Assembly (NCBI RefSeq): GCF_017573505.1
Contig: NZ_JAGEOJ010000024.1
Span: 1-64,000, forward strand
Length of the DNA stretch: 64,000 bases
DNA from: Actinomadura barringtoniae
GTDB lineage: Bacteria > Actinomycetota > Actinomycetes > Streptosporangiales > Streptosporangiaceae
Direction: 5' to 3'
Shown one piece after another: positions 23,664 through 34,124 of the stretch (positions are counted from its first letter, which is position 1; each line of letters opens with the position of its first letter). The translations under genes were made by a program, and so were the position numbers. Below the pieces are notes generated by a model. It saw only the letters and a program-made list of their open reading frames with translations. It was not told the origin of the DNA and ran no database searches.

Positions 23664-25096
23664 TGAGCTTCAACCTCGCCACGATCCTGCGCGAGACCGC
23701 CACCGCGACCCCCGGCCACGCCGCCTGCCGCACGGCCGACGCCGACGTCACGTTCGCCGAGCTCGACGCGCTGTCGGACCGCTACGCGGCAGGGCTCGCC
23801 GCCGCCGGGCTGCGGCCGGGCGACAAGGTCGCGGTCCAGCTGCCGAATGGCGTGGAGTTCCTCACCGCCTACTTCGGGATCCTCAAGGCCGGGATGGTCA
23901 TGGTCCCGATGAACCCGCTGCTCACCGAGCGGGAGGTCGAGCATCAGATGACCGACTCCGGCGCCCGGCTGATGGTGACGCCGGAGACGTTCGGCGACGC
24001 GGGCGGCGACGTCGACGGCGAGCCGACCGTTGAGATCGCGCCGGTGGACCCCGACGACACCGCCGTGCTCATCTACACCAGCGGCACGACCGGCAGGCCC
24101 AAGGGCGCCGAGCTCACCCACTTCCAGCTCTACATGAACTGCACGATCTCCGGCGACGCGTTCGGCGTGCGCGAGGGCGACGTCACGCTCATGGCGCTGC
24201 CGATGTTCCACGTCTTCGGCCTGTCGGGCGTCGTCAACGTCGCAGTCCGCTACGGCTCGACGATGTCGGTCGTGCCGCGCTTCGAGACCCAGGCCGTGCT
24301 GAACGCGATGCACGACCACCGCGTGAGCGTCTTCGTCGGCGTGCCCGCGATGTACCACGCCGTGGTCAACGCCGACCTGGGCGACCGTGACCTGTCGGCG
24401 CTGCGCATCGGCAGCTCGGGCGGCGCAGCGATGCCCGAGGCGCTCATGCGGCGCTTCGAGGAACGGTTCGGCGTGGTGATCCTGGAGGGGTACGGGATGA
24501 CCGAGACCGCCAGCACCGCGACGCTGAACCACGGGCCCGAGGCCCGCCGCCCGCTGTCGATCGGCACGCCGGTCTGGGGCGTGGAGGCCAAGGTCGTGGG
24601 CCCGTCCGGCGCGTCGCTGCCGCCCGGCCCGGAGAACGTCGGCGAGCTGCTCATCAAGGGCCACAACGTGACCAAGGGCTACCACGGCGACCCGGCCGCG
24701 ACCGCGACCGCCGAGGCCATCCGCGACGGATGGCTGCACACCGGGGATCTGGCCTACAAGGACGCCGACGGCTACCTCTACATCGTCGACCGCATCAAGG
24801 ACCTCATCATCCGCGGCGGCTACAACGTCTACCCGCGCGAGGTCGAGGAGGTGCTGCACGCGCACCCGGCCGTCGCCGAGGCGGCGGTCGTCGGCCGTCC
24901 CGACGAGCGGCTGGGGGAGGAGGTCGTGGCGGCGGTGTCGCCGCGGCCGGGCACGACGGTCGAGCCCGACGAGATCATCGCGTTCTGCCGGGAACGGCTG
25001 GCCGCCTACAAGTACCCGCGCGAGGTCCGCGTCCTGCCCGAGCTGCCCAAGAACGCCTCCGGCAAGATCCTCAAGCGCGAGCTGCGAACCCCCTAG
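23663..25096 (+). CDS. Acyl-CoA synthetase (AMP-dependent ligase)
   Basis: 477 aa. It activates a carboxylic acid to its CoA thioester for the adjacent dehydrogenase. Visible: P-loop IYTSGTTGRPKG (residues 137-148), A5 motif EGYGMTE, A7 GWLHTGD, hinge DRIKDLIIRGGYNVYP, and C-terminal catalytic lysine in PKNASGKILKREL. All key residues are intact. ATG 23663 overlaps the dehydrogenase TGA by one base. Substrate chain length cannot be predicted. Confidence 0.93.
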   Translation: MSFNLATILRETATATPGHAACRTADADVTFAELDALSDRYAAGLAAAGLRPGDKVAVQLPNGVEFLTAYFGILKAGMVMVPMNPLLTEREVEHQMTDSGARLMVTPETFGDAGGDVDGEPTVEIAPVDPDDTAVLIYTSGTTGRPKGAELTHFQLYMNCTISGDAFGVREGDVTLMALPMFHVFGLSGVVNVAVRYGSTMSVVPRFETQAVLNAMHDHRVSVFVGVPAMYHAVVNADLGDRDLSALRIGSSGGAAMPEALMRRFEERFGVVILEGYGMTETASTATLNHGPEARRPLSIGTPVWGVEAKVVGPSGASLPPGPENVGELLIKGHNVTKGYHGDPAATATAEAIRDGWLHTGDLAYKDADGYLYIVDRIKDLIIRGGYNVYPREVEEVLHAHPAVAEAAVVGRPDERLGEEVVAAVSPRPGTTVEPDEIIAFCRERLAAYKYPREVRVLPELPKNASGKILKRELRTP

Positions 25097-25105
25097 ATCA
25101 CCGGA

Positions 25106-25774
25106 TCACGGGACCTTGCGGACCAGGCGCCAGGCGAGGTCGGCGTACAGGTCGCCGATCTCCTCCGGCGCGCGGCGCCCGGACGTGCGGTACCAGCGGG
25201 CGACGTCGACGGCGAGCGAGAGCACCGCGACCGTGGTGCCCTCGACGTCGGGGACGTCGAACACGCCCTGCCGCCGCCCGTCCTCCAGGATCTCCCGGAC
25301 GATGGCGGCGATCTCCCGGCGCAGCGCCGCGACCTCGGCGCGGTGCCCCTCGTCCAGCGAGCCCAGCTCGTACTCGATCACCCGGCCGGTGGTGTGGTAG
25401 CGGGCGCCGCGCACGGCCAGCGACTCGATCACCGCGCGCAGCCGCGCCTGCGGCGTGTTGTCGGCGGCCATCGCGGCCTTGCGCACGTGCTCCAGGCTCT
25501 CCCGGGTGCCGGCCAGGCTGATCCGGTAGAGCAGTTCCTCCTTGGAGGCGAAGTGCACGTACAGGCCGCCGGGGCTGAGGCCGGCGCGCTCGGCGATGTC
25601 GCGGGTCGTCGTCGCGTGGTAGCCCTTGGCCGCGAACGCCATCACCCCCGCCACCAGGAGGCGGCGCGCGGTGGCGGGCTCGATCTCGCGCCAGCCGTCT
25701 TCGAGGGCGCGCATCTCGAGCTCTTCCTCCGGCGAGAGGCGGAGCACGGTGTTTCGGCGTGGCATGACGACCAT
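25106..25774 (-). CDS. TetR-family repressor of the acyl-CoA/importer region
   Basis: 222 aa. N-terminal HTH TTRDIAERAGLSPGGLYVHF (about residues 55-74) and a ligand domain typical of acyl-CoA-responsive TetR proteins. It converges on the acyl-CoA ligase gene (9-base gap). ATG 25774 is one base from the operator CTAAGTGAGCGCTTAG, so the mRNA may be nearly leaderless; ATG 25765 is the alternative. It should repress itself and the divergent promoters at 21.75-21.83 kb. Confidence 0.9.
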   Translation of the reverse strand: MVVMPRRNTVLRLSPEEELEMRALEDGWREIEPATARRLLVAGVMAFAAKGYHATTTRDIAERAGLSPGGLYVHFASKEELLYRISLAGTRESLEHVRKAAMAADNTPQARLRAVIESLAVRGARYHTTGRVIEYELGSLDEGHRAEVAALRREIAAIVREILEDGRRQGVFDVPDVEGTTVAVLSLAVDVARWYRTSGRRAPEEIGDLYADLAWRLVRKVP

Positions 25775-25775
25775 T

Positions 25776-25791
25776 CTAAGTGAGCGCTTAG
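25776..25791. promoter_or_regulatory. TetR-type operator at the tetR start
   Basis: CTAAGTGAGCGCTTAG followed by TAA. It differs by one base from the site at 21777-21792, including the downstream TAA. It abuts the start codon of the TetR gene, so binding would block transcription start. Confidence 0.85.
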
Positions 25792-25976
25792 TAAGGCGCG
25801 AATTCTCCCCGGGACCCCTGACCCATTGTGGACGGTGACGGCTTGGTCACAGCGCATTGCCGTTTGCTGTGCAGTGCATTGAAATGTGTGCCGCCCATCC
25901 GTAATCCTCGCGGCGCTCCCCGTAGTCCCTGCCGGCGCCGCGGCCCCAGATCACAGTGAGCCCGCAGGGAGCACAT

Positions 25977-26876
25977 ATGAAGGTTATGAGAGTCGGCGTC
26001 ACCTCGGCGGCGTTGCTCGCCATCGGCGCCTTCCCGGCGAACGCGGCCCCCGCGGACGGATACGTGCGGCTCGCGCACCTGTCCCCGGACACCCCGGCCG
26101 TCGACGTCTATCTCTACTCCGGGAAGGCGTCCCTGGACCAGAAGCATCAGAAACTGGTCCTGAAGCATGTGGGCTACGGGGCCCTCTCCCCGTACCAACG
26201 TCTCGGCGGCGGCACCTACACCGTCGCGATGCGCCCGGCGAACGCCGCGGCCACCAGCAAACCGGTTCTGTCGGCGGTCGTGCGCGTGCAGGGCGGCGCG
26301 GCCTACACCGTCGCCGGGATGGGCCCCTACAAGGGCATCAAGCTCCAGGTGGTCGACGACTCGGTCACGCTCCCGGCGGGTCGTGCCGCCGTACGGGTGA
26401 TCGCGGCGTCGCTGAAGGAACCGACCGTGGACGTCGGGCTCGGCAAGCGCCAGATCGCGACCGACCAGGCGTTCGGCACGGTGTCCTCCTACCGTGTCGT
26501 GCCCGCCGAGTCGGCCAGCGTCAAGGTCGCGGGCAAGTCCGGGAAGAAGACCTCCGCCAAGGTCGCGCTGCCCGCCGGGACGGTGCACACCGTCGTCGTG
26601 CTGGACGGCTCGTCCGGGCTGAAGGTGCTGACGCTCAGCGACTCGGCTCAGGGCGGCCGGACGCCGAGCGGCGGGGTGAACGCCGGGTACGGCGGCCTCG
26701 CCGGACGCCTCCCCGGGCAGGCTCCGGCCGGTGCGCCTCGGGTCGGCTCGCCCGCCACCTCGGCGGACTCGGGCAACGACCAGGCCGTCTGGATCGCGGT
26801 CGGTCTCGGCCTGGGGCTCGTGCTTCTCACGGGGGCGGGCGGCGTGGTCGTGGTCCGGTCGCGCCGCCGTGCCTGA
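25977..26876 (+). CDS. DUF4397 cell-surface protein
   Basis: 299 aa. Signal peptide (MKVMRVGVTSAALLAIGAFP, cleavage after ANA), then a DUF4397 domain starting YVRLAHLSPDTPAVDVYLY, a Gly/Pro linker, and a C-terminal membrane helix (VWIAVGLGLGLVLLTGAGG) with tail RSRRRA. The layout is that of a wall- or membrane-anchored protein, but no LPxTG is visible; the nearest Pro-rich motif is RLPGQAPAG. AGGGAG precedes ATG 25977 by five bases. The next gene, a class F sortase, overlaps its stop by 8 bases. Confidence 0.88.
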   Translation: MKVMRVGVTSAALLAIGAFPANAAPADGYVRLAHLSPDTPAVDVYLYSGKASLDQKHQKLVLKHVGYGALSPYQRLGGGTYTVAMRPANAAATSKPVLSAVVRVQGGAAYTVAGMGPYKGIKLQVVDDSVTLPAGRAAVRVIAASLKEPTVDVGLGKRQIATDQAFGTVSSYRVVPAESASVKVAGKSGKKTSAKVALPAGTVHTVVVLDGSSGLKVLTLSDSAQGGRTPSGGVNAGYGGLAGRLPGQAPAGAPRVGSPATSADSGNDQAVWIAVGLGLGLVLLTGAGGVVVVRSRRRA

Positions 26877-27543
26877 TCCCGACGAAGTCGGCTCGGGAGG
26901 CGTGGGGGGCCGTCCCCCCTCGGGAAGGGCTGACCAACGTCGTGCCTGGGTGACCGTCATGTTCGTGCCAGTGTGCTTGGCCGGCGTCGCCGGGTGCGGG
27001 GGAGACGGGACCGGTCCGGTCACGTCCGGCCCCGTGCCCGGCTGGTCGGCGGCGCCCGGGCAGGTCGCCCAGGCGTCGCGGCAGCCGGTCTACGCGCGGC
27101 GCGGCGATCCGGTGAGGGTCGAGATCCCTTCGATCGGAGTCAGCAGCACGCTGGAACGGCTCCGGATGGGCCAGGGCGGAGTGCTGACGCCGCCGCGCCT
27201 TCCGGGCCGGGCGGGGTGGTTCGCCGACGGCGTGCGGCCGGGGCAACCCGGCCCGGCGGTCATCGTCGGGCACGTCGACTCCCGGACCGGCCCCGCCGTC
27301 TTCACCCGGCTGGGCGAGCTGCGGCCGGGCGCGGTGGTGACGGTGCGGGACTCCCATGGGGCGCGCGTCGCGTTCAAGGTCGAGTCGGTGCGCGCCTACC
27401 CGAAGGTGCGCTTCCCCACGAAGGAGGTCTACGGCGCCACACCCGACCCGCAGCTCCGTCTGATCACCTGCGGGGGCGGCTTCGACAGGGCAACGCGGCA
27501 CTACACCACTAATGTCGTCGTTTATGCCGGTCTGGTTCATTGA
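26869..27543 (+). CDS. Class F sortase
   Basis: 224-aa membrane-associated cysteine transpeptidase. The catalytic residues are present: His in VIVGHVDSRTG, Cys in the LRLITCGGGFD (TLxTC-like) motif, and Arg in DRATRHYTTN. A hydrophobic stretch MFVPVCLAGVAGCGG sits near residue 30 and could be an anchor or a lipoprotein signal. GTG 26869 overlaps the previous stop; ATG 26958 would start at the hydrophobic stretch and is an alternative. It is paired with a DUF4397 protein, its probable substrate. Confidence 0.88.
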   Translation: MPDPDEVGSGGVGGRPPSGRADQRRAWVTVMFVPVCLAGVAGCGGDGTGPVTSGPVPGWSAAPGQVAQASRQPVYARRGDPVRVEIPSIGVSSTLERLRMGQGGVLTPPRLPGRAGWFADGVRPGQPGPAVIVGHVDSRTGPAVFTRLGELRPGAVVTVRDSHGARVAFKVESVRAYPKVRFPTKEVYGATPDPQLRLITCGGGFDRATRHYTTNVVVYAGLVH

Positions 27544-27602
27544 GCCGGTCCACCCGATGAGTGATTCTTGATGCGCACGCACTCGGTGGGAGGCGGGGAG
27601 CC

Positions 27603-29582
27603 ATGAGCGAGGCCCCTGGTCAGCTGGTCGCCGGGCAGTACCAGCTCATCGAAGAGATCGGCCGCGGCGGCTTCGGCGTGGTCTGGCGTGCCCGGCACGA
27701 GCGGCTCGGCCGCGACGTGGCGGCCAAGAAGCTGTTCCTACCTGCGGAGTCGGCCGCGCTGGCCGCCGACCAGTGGCGCGAACGCAGCCACCGGACGTTC
27801 CGCGAGGCGCGCTCGGCCGCGCGGATCGACCACCCCGCCGCGGTCAAGATCTACGACGTCGTCGAGCACCGCGGCGACCCGTGGATCATCATGGAGCTGA
27901 TCGAGGGCCGTTCGCTGAACGCCGTCGTGCGGAGCGAGGGACCGCTGCCGCCCAGCCGCGTGGCCGAGATCGGCCTGGAGATCGTCGGCGCGCTGACGGC
28001 CGCGCACGCCGCGGGCGTGGTGCACCGGGACGTCAACCCGGCCAACGTCCTCATCAGCGACCGGCGGGCCGTGCTCACCGACTTCGGCATCGCGGTCATC
28101 CAGGGCGACCCGTCGCTCACCCACACCGGCGTCATCATGGGCGCGCCCGCCTACACCGCGCCCGAACGCGCGCGAGGCGAGGACGCGGTCCCCGCGTCGG
28201 ACCTGTGGTCGCTCGGCGCAACGCTCTTCTACGCCGTGGAGGGCCGCCGTCCCTTCCCGGGCGCCAACCCGAACGCCGTGCTCTACTCCATCCTGACCGA
28301 GGATCCGCCGCCCGCCGAGCGGGCCGGGCCGCTCACCCCGGTCATCCAGGGCCTCCTGCACAGAGAGGTCGCCGGCAGGCTCACCGCCGCCCAGACGGCC
28401 GGGATGCTCAAGCTGCTCCTCAAGGACGACGCGGGCTGGCTGGACCCCGCACCGGTCACGACCGTGACGCCCACCTCGACCGAGGACGACAAGGAGACCG
28501 ATCCGCTGGCCGCGGACCGCCGCAACTCCTCGTCCACCAAGTGGCGGCTCGCCAGCGCCGTCCGCGAGCTGCCACGCCGCCGGGCGCTCATCGCGGCGGC
28601 GGCGCCGGTCGCCGCGCTCGCCCTCGTCGGCGTGCTGCTGCGCAACGGAGACCCGCCCCCGAAGAACAACAGCGCCGTGGTGACGCCCTCGGCCCCACCC
28701 GCCGCAGTCCGCCTCATCACCTCGTTCCCCGGCGAACGTGCCTTCACGCTGGCCTTCAGCCACGACGGGCGCACGCTCGCGGTCGGCGGAGACGACAGGG
28801 TCGTGCACCTGTGGGACGTGGCGCGGCGCAAGAGCGCGGGCGCGCTGCGCGGCCACAAGTACACGATCTTCAGCCTGGCGTTCAGCCCCGACGACCGCAC
28901 GATCGCCTCCGGCAGCTACGACGGCCGGGTCATCCTCTGGAACGCCGCCGACCACAAGAGCAAGGGCGAGTTCGAGACCGACGGCAACGGCGTCGGCAGC
29001 ATGGCGTTCAGCCCCGACGGCACGCTGCTGGCGTGCGCGGGCAGCGACGCGGTCCGGCTCTGGAACACCGCCGCCAAGACCTGGAAGACGACCCTGCGCG
29101 CACCCTCGGAGAGCACGTTCACGACCGCCTACAGCAGGCAGGGACGGCTGGCCGTCGGCGGCAGCGCGACCATCCGGCTGTGGGACACCAAGGCGACGCC
29201 CGCCACGTCGGTCACGCTGACCAAGGTGTCGTCGGTGGTGTCGAGCCTGGCGTTCAGCACCGACGGCAGGACGCTCGCCGCGGGCGGCTACGACGGCCGG
29301 GTGCGGCTCTGGAACACCGCCACGCGCGCGTCCGAGGGCACCCTGACCGGCCACGACAAGAGCATCAGCGCCGTCGCGTTCGACCCGCGCGGGCGCGTGC
29401 TGGCCTCGGCGGGCGGCTCGTCGGTGCTGCTGTGGAACGCCGCCACCGGCAAGCGCCTCCCGGCGAGCATCAAGGCGGGTGACTCGGTGGTCAACGCGAT
29501 CGCCTTCAGCCCGGACGGCCGCGTCCTGGCGACCGGCGGCGACGACGGAACGGTCAGGCTGTGGTCGATCCCCGCCCCGTGA
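27603..29582 (+). CDS. Membrane Ser/Thr protein kinase with WD40 propeller
   Basis: 659 aa. PknB-type kinase domain: IGRGGFGVVWRARHE, AAKKLF with the ATP lysine, VVHRDVNPANVLI, LTDFGIAV and APAYTAPERA. The catalytic loop has Asn where HRDLKPxN kinases have Lys. A transmembrane helix (ALIAAAAPVAALALVGVLL, about residues 340-358) is followed by seven WD40 repeats ending LWD/LWN/LWS, enough for one propeller, presumably outside the membrane. GGAGGCGGGGAG precedes ATG 27603. Target proteins are unknown. Confidence 0.93.
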   Translation: MSEAPGQLVAGQYQLIEEIGRGGFGVVWRARHERLGRDVAAKKLFLPAESAALAADQWRERSHRTFREARSAARIDHPAAVKIYDVVEHRGDPWIIMELIEGRSLNAVVRSEGPLPPSRVAEIGLEIVGALTAAHAAGVVHRDVNPANVLISDRRAVLTDFGIAVIQGDPSLTHTGVIMGAPAYTAPERARGEDAVPASDLWSLGATLFYAVEGRRPFPGANPNAVLYSILTEDPPPAERAGPLTPVIQGLLHREVAGRLTAAQTAGMLKLLLKDDAGWLDPAPVTTVTPTSTEDDKETDPLAADRRNSSSTKWRLASAVRELPRRRALIAAAAPVAALALVGVLLRNGDPPPKNNSAVVTPSAPPAAVRLITSFPGERAFTLAFSHDGRTLAVGGDDRVVHLWDVARRKSAGALRGHKYTIFSLAFSPDDRTIASGSYDGRVILWNAADHKSKGEFETDGNGVGSMAFSPDGTLLACAGSDAVRLWNTAAKTWKTTLRAPSESTFTTAYSRQGRLAVGGSATIRLWDTKATPATSVTLTKVSSVVSSLAFSTDGRTLAAGGYDGRVRLWNTATRASEGTLTGHDKSISAVAFDPRGRVLASAGGSSVLLWNAATGKRLPASIKAGDSVVNAIAFSPDGRVLATGGDDGTVRLWSIPAP

Positions 29583-29622
29583 GCGGCTCCAGGCCGGATG
29601 CGGCCACGCCGGAGGGACCGCA

Positions 29623-29650
29623 CCGGGCCCCGGCCGGAGCCGGGGCCCGG
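29623..29650. terminator. Bidirectional terminator between kinase and thiC
   Basis: CCGGGCCCCGGC, loop CGGA, GCCGGGGCCCGG: a perfect 12-bp stem between the convergent stops at 29582 and 29658. Confidence 0.8.
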
Positions 29651-29657
29651 CGCCGGA

Positions 29658-31391
<1,734 letters not shown>

Positions 31392-31400
31392 GACGACTCG

Positions 31401-31493
31401 ATCTCTCCCTACGCCGGCATTACCCGGTCAGGTTCCAGCGGTCAGCGGCCGTCTCAGCCGCTATCTCAGCCCGGTTCGCCGGGCCCCCGCGAT
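31401..31493 (-). promoter_or_regulatory. TPP riboswitch (THI element)
   Basis: Minus-strand leader of thiC containing the THI-box landmarks GGGCTGAGA, GAACCTGACCGGGTAATGCC and GGCGTAGGGAGAGA, with a GC hairpin (GGGCCCGGCGAACCGGG) before them. Its 3' end includes the thiC ribosome site, fitting control of translation initiation. Confidence 0.95.
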
Positions 31494-31620
31494 CTGTCCC
31501 ATCGACCGTAACGCCCTTCACCCCCGTTGCCGCAACTCGGGCTCCTGATGTATGGAACGCCCTCACCTGCGGGTATGAGCACCGGACCCCCCAAAACGCC
31601 GGAGACCGAGGCGGGGGGAC

Positions 31621-32802
31621 ATGACGAAGAACGACCGGCTCTTCGCCGGTGCGTGCCTCGGCGTCTGCACGTACTGGGTCTCCGGTGGAGCCCTTCTGGC
31701 GGCGGCCCCGGGGACGATAGAGGACCTCGGGCTGAGGGAATGGGCGGGGAACATCGCGGTGAGCGTACTGCCGCTGGCGTTCGGGATCGCCTACCTGCTC
31801 CGCGACCGGATCGCCGGACGGCTCGGACGGCCGACGATGACCCGGGTCGGCCTCGTGCTCACGGTCGTCGGGGCGCTGCTGTGCGCGGGCGCGACGGGCG
31901 CGCTGCTGATGACGGTCGGGCGGATCGTCTTGGGCGCCGCGGGCGCCATGGTCGTGTCCGGAACGGCCGCGCTCACCCGGACGACGCGCCTGGTCGCATG
32001 GGTCGGCGGGAGCCTTTCGATCGTCGCCGGGGGAGCGGTGTCGTCGCTGCTCGGCTGGCGATGGGTCTTCTGGCTGACGATTCCGGCAGCCCTCGCCGCG
32101 CTGGTCCTGATGAACGAGGCGAACGACGTACCGCAGAAGCGTGGGCCGCAGCCGATCCTGGACCGTTCGCTCTTCGCACGGCATGCGTTCAGCGGTGCTG
32201 TTATGTCCGTCTTCCTGCTGGCCTTCACCGCCGTGGGAAGTCTCTATGTCGTGATCCTGTATTTGCAGCAGGGCCGGGGCATGCCCGCGTTCGGCGCCGC
32301 CCTGCTGACGCTCCCCATGGCCGCCGGGCTGCTGGCGCATCTCCGCGTGAACGGGCTGACCGACAGGTGGGACGGGGCGCGGTTGCCGATGGTGGCGTGC
32401 TGCGCACTCGCCATCGCGGGAGTGCTCGCCGTGTCGTTCACCGGACTCGGCAAGGTCGCCTACTGCTTCGCCGTGGCGATCGGCCTCGGCGCCGTCGGCC
32501 TGGGAGCCGGAACGCTGGCCGCCCTGTCCCGCGACGCGGCGATCGACGCCGTCCCCGGCGGCCGGGCGGCCGACGCCTCGGCGTACCACCTGGTGGCGGG
32601 CTCGCTCGGCGCCGCGTTCGGCCTGGCCGTCGCGTCCTCCGTCTTCGCCGCCATCGTCACCTCGTCCACCTGGACCGACACGATCGCCGCCGCCTCGTAC
32701 GGCGTCCTGGCCGCTGGTGTCGCGGCGGTCCTCGCCCTGCTCGCGGTGCTGGCACTGGTTCCGGCACCCGGCTTCGAAACCGAGAAGGAGACCCGTCGAT
32801 GA
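31621..32802 (+). CDS. MFS transporter, drug-efflux type
   Basis: 393 aa with about 11-12 hydrophobic segments. The cytoplasmic loop LLRDRIAGRLGRPTMTRVG after helix 2 matches the MFS signature, and PADASAYHLVAG-like sequence near the end resembles the DHA2 class. It lacks the long N-terminus and two helices of full 14-TM DHA2 proteins. Substrate unknown. It is coupled by an ATGA overlap to an M20 hydrolase, so it may import or export an amide-linked metabolite for that enzyme. Confidence 0.82.
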   Translation: MTKNDRLFAGACLGVCTYWVSGGALLAAAPGTIEDLGLREWAGNIAVSVLPLAFGIAYLLRDRIAGRLGRPTMTRVGLVLTVVGALLCAGATGALLMTVGRIVLGAAGAMVVSGTAALTRTTRLVAWVGGSLSIVAGGAVSSLLGWRWVFWLTIPAALAALVLMNEANDVPQKRGPQPILDRSLFARHAFSGAVMSVFLLAFTAVGSLYVVILYLQQGRGMPAFGAALLTLPMAAGLLAHLRVNGLTDRWDGARLPMVACCALAIAGVLAVSFTGLGKVAYCFAVAIGLGAVGLGAGTLAALSRDAAIDAVPGGRAADASAYHLVAGSLGAAFGLAVASSVFAAIVTSSTWTDTIAAASYGVLAAGVAAVLALLAVLALVPAPGFETEKETRR

Positions 32803-34049
32803 CCGACGACCTGACCGCCCGCCTGGAGCACATCCGGCCGGGGCTGACCGAGCTCTACAAGGACCTGCACGCCAACCCCGAGCTGTCCTTCCAGGAGCAT
32901 CGGACCGCCGGGGAGATCGCGCGGCGCCTGAAGGCGCTCGGCCTCGACGTGGCGACCGGCGTCGGCCGGACCGGGGTGGTCGGGACGCTGCGCAACGGCG
33001 ACGGCCCGACCGTTCTCCTGCGCGCGGACTTCGACGGGCTGCCGGTCGCCGAGGGCACCGGCCTCCCGTACGCCAGCACCGTCAAGGGCACCGACCCCGA
33101 CGGCCGCGAGGTCCCGGTCATGCACGCCTGCGGCCACGACATGCACGTGACCTGCCTGCTCGGTGCCCTCGACCTGCTGAACGCCGCGCGCGCCGAGTGG
33201 AGCGGGACCGTGCTGGCGGTATTCCAGCCCGCCGAGGAGATCGGCGCCGGCGCCAGGGCGATGGTCGAGGACGGGATCTTCGACCGGTTCGGCAAGCCCG
33301 ACGTCGTGCTCGGCCAGCACGTGATGCCGCTGCCCGCCGGGATGCTCGGCGTCCACGCGGGCCCCGCGTTCGCCGCCACCGACGCGATCGACGTCAGGCT
33401 GTTCGGCAAGGGCGGACACGGCTCCATGCCGGAGGCGGCGATCGACCCGGTGGTGATGGCCGCCTCGACCGTCATGCGGCTCCAGACGGTGGTGTCCCGG
33501 GAGATCGCGGGCGGCGACACCGCCGTGGTCACGGTCGGCTCGATGCGCGCGGGGACCAAGGACAACATCATCCCGGACGACGCGGAGCTGAAGCTCAACA
33601 TCCGCACGTTCACCGAGCCGGTCCGCAAGAAGGTGCTGAACGCGGTCGAACGCATCATCAAGGCCGAGGCGGTCGCGTCCGGGGCTCTTCGCGAGCCCGA
33701 GATCACCCCGATCGGCACCTTCCCGCTCCTGTTCAACGACCCGGACGCGACCGCGCGCACCGCCCAGGCCCTGCGCGCGCGGTTCGGGAACGAGACGGTC
33801 GTCGACCCCGGCGCCGTGCCCGGCAGCGAGGACGTGGGCATCTTCGCGACCGCCGCGGGGGTGCCGATCTGCTACTGGCTGTTCGGCGGCACCGACCCGG
33901 AGAAGTTCGCGGCGGCGGCGAAGGCGGGCACGGTCGAACGCGAGATCCCGTTCAACCACTCGCCGCAGTTCGCGCCGGTCATCGAGCCGACCCTCACCAC
34001 GGGCGTCACCGCGATGTACACCGCCGCCCGCGCCTGGCTCGGCGGCTGA
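32799..34049 (+). CDS. M20-family amidohydrolase (N-acyl amino acid / hippurate hydrolase type)
   Basis: 416-aa cytoplasmic metallopeptidase. Metal ligands are visible in HACGHDMHV and FQPAEEIGAGA (acidic Glu-Glu), with the dimerisation lid starting KGGHGSMPEAAIDP and a final His in FNHSPQFAP. Members remove acyl groups from amino acids or conjugates. ATG 32799 overlaps the MFS stop, with AAGGAG nine bases upstream. Confidence 0.9.
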   Translation: MTDDLTARLEHIRPGLTELYKDLHANPELSFQEHRTAGEIARRLKALGLDVATGVGRTGVVGTLRNGDGPTVLLRADFDGLPVAEGTGLPYASTVKGTDPDGREVPVMHACGHDMHVTCLLGALDLLNAARAEWSGTVLAVFQPAEEIGAGARAMVEDGIFDRFGKPDVVLGQHVMPLPAGMLGVHAGPAFAATDAIDVRLFGKGGHGSMPEAAIDPVVMAASTVMRLQTVVSREIAGGDTAVVTVGSMRAGTKDNIIPDDAELKLNIRTFTEPVRKKVLNAVERIIKAEAVASGALREPEITPIGTFPLLFNDPDATARTAQALRARFGNETVVDPGAVPGSEDVGIFATAAGVPICYWLFGGTDPEKFAAAAKAGTVEREIPFNHSPQFAPVIEPTLTTGVTAMYTAARAWLGG

Positions 34050-34124
34050 CCGGCCGACCGATCGCGCTCCCGGCCCGGACCGCCCCGGGAGCGCGGTCGC
34101 GGGAGGGTGCGGCAGGATGGATCC

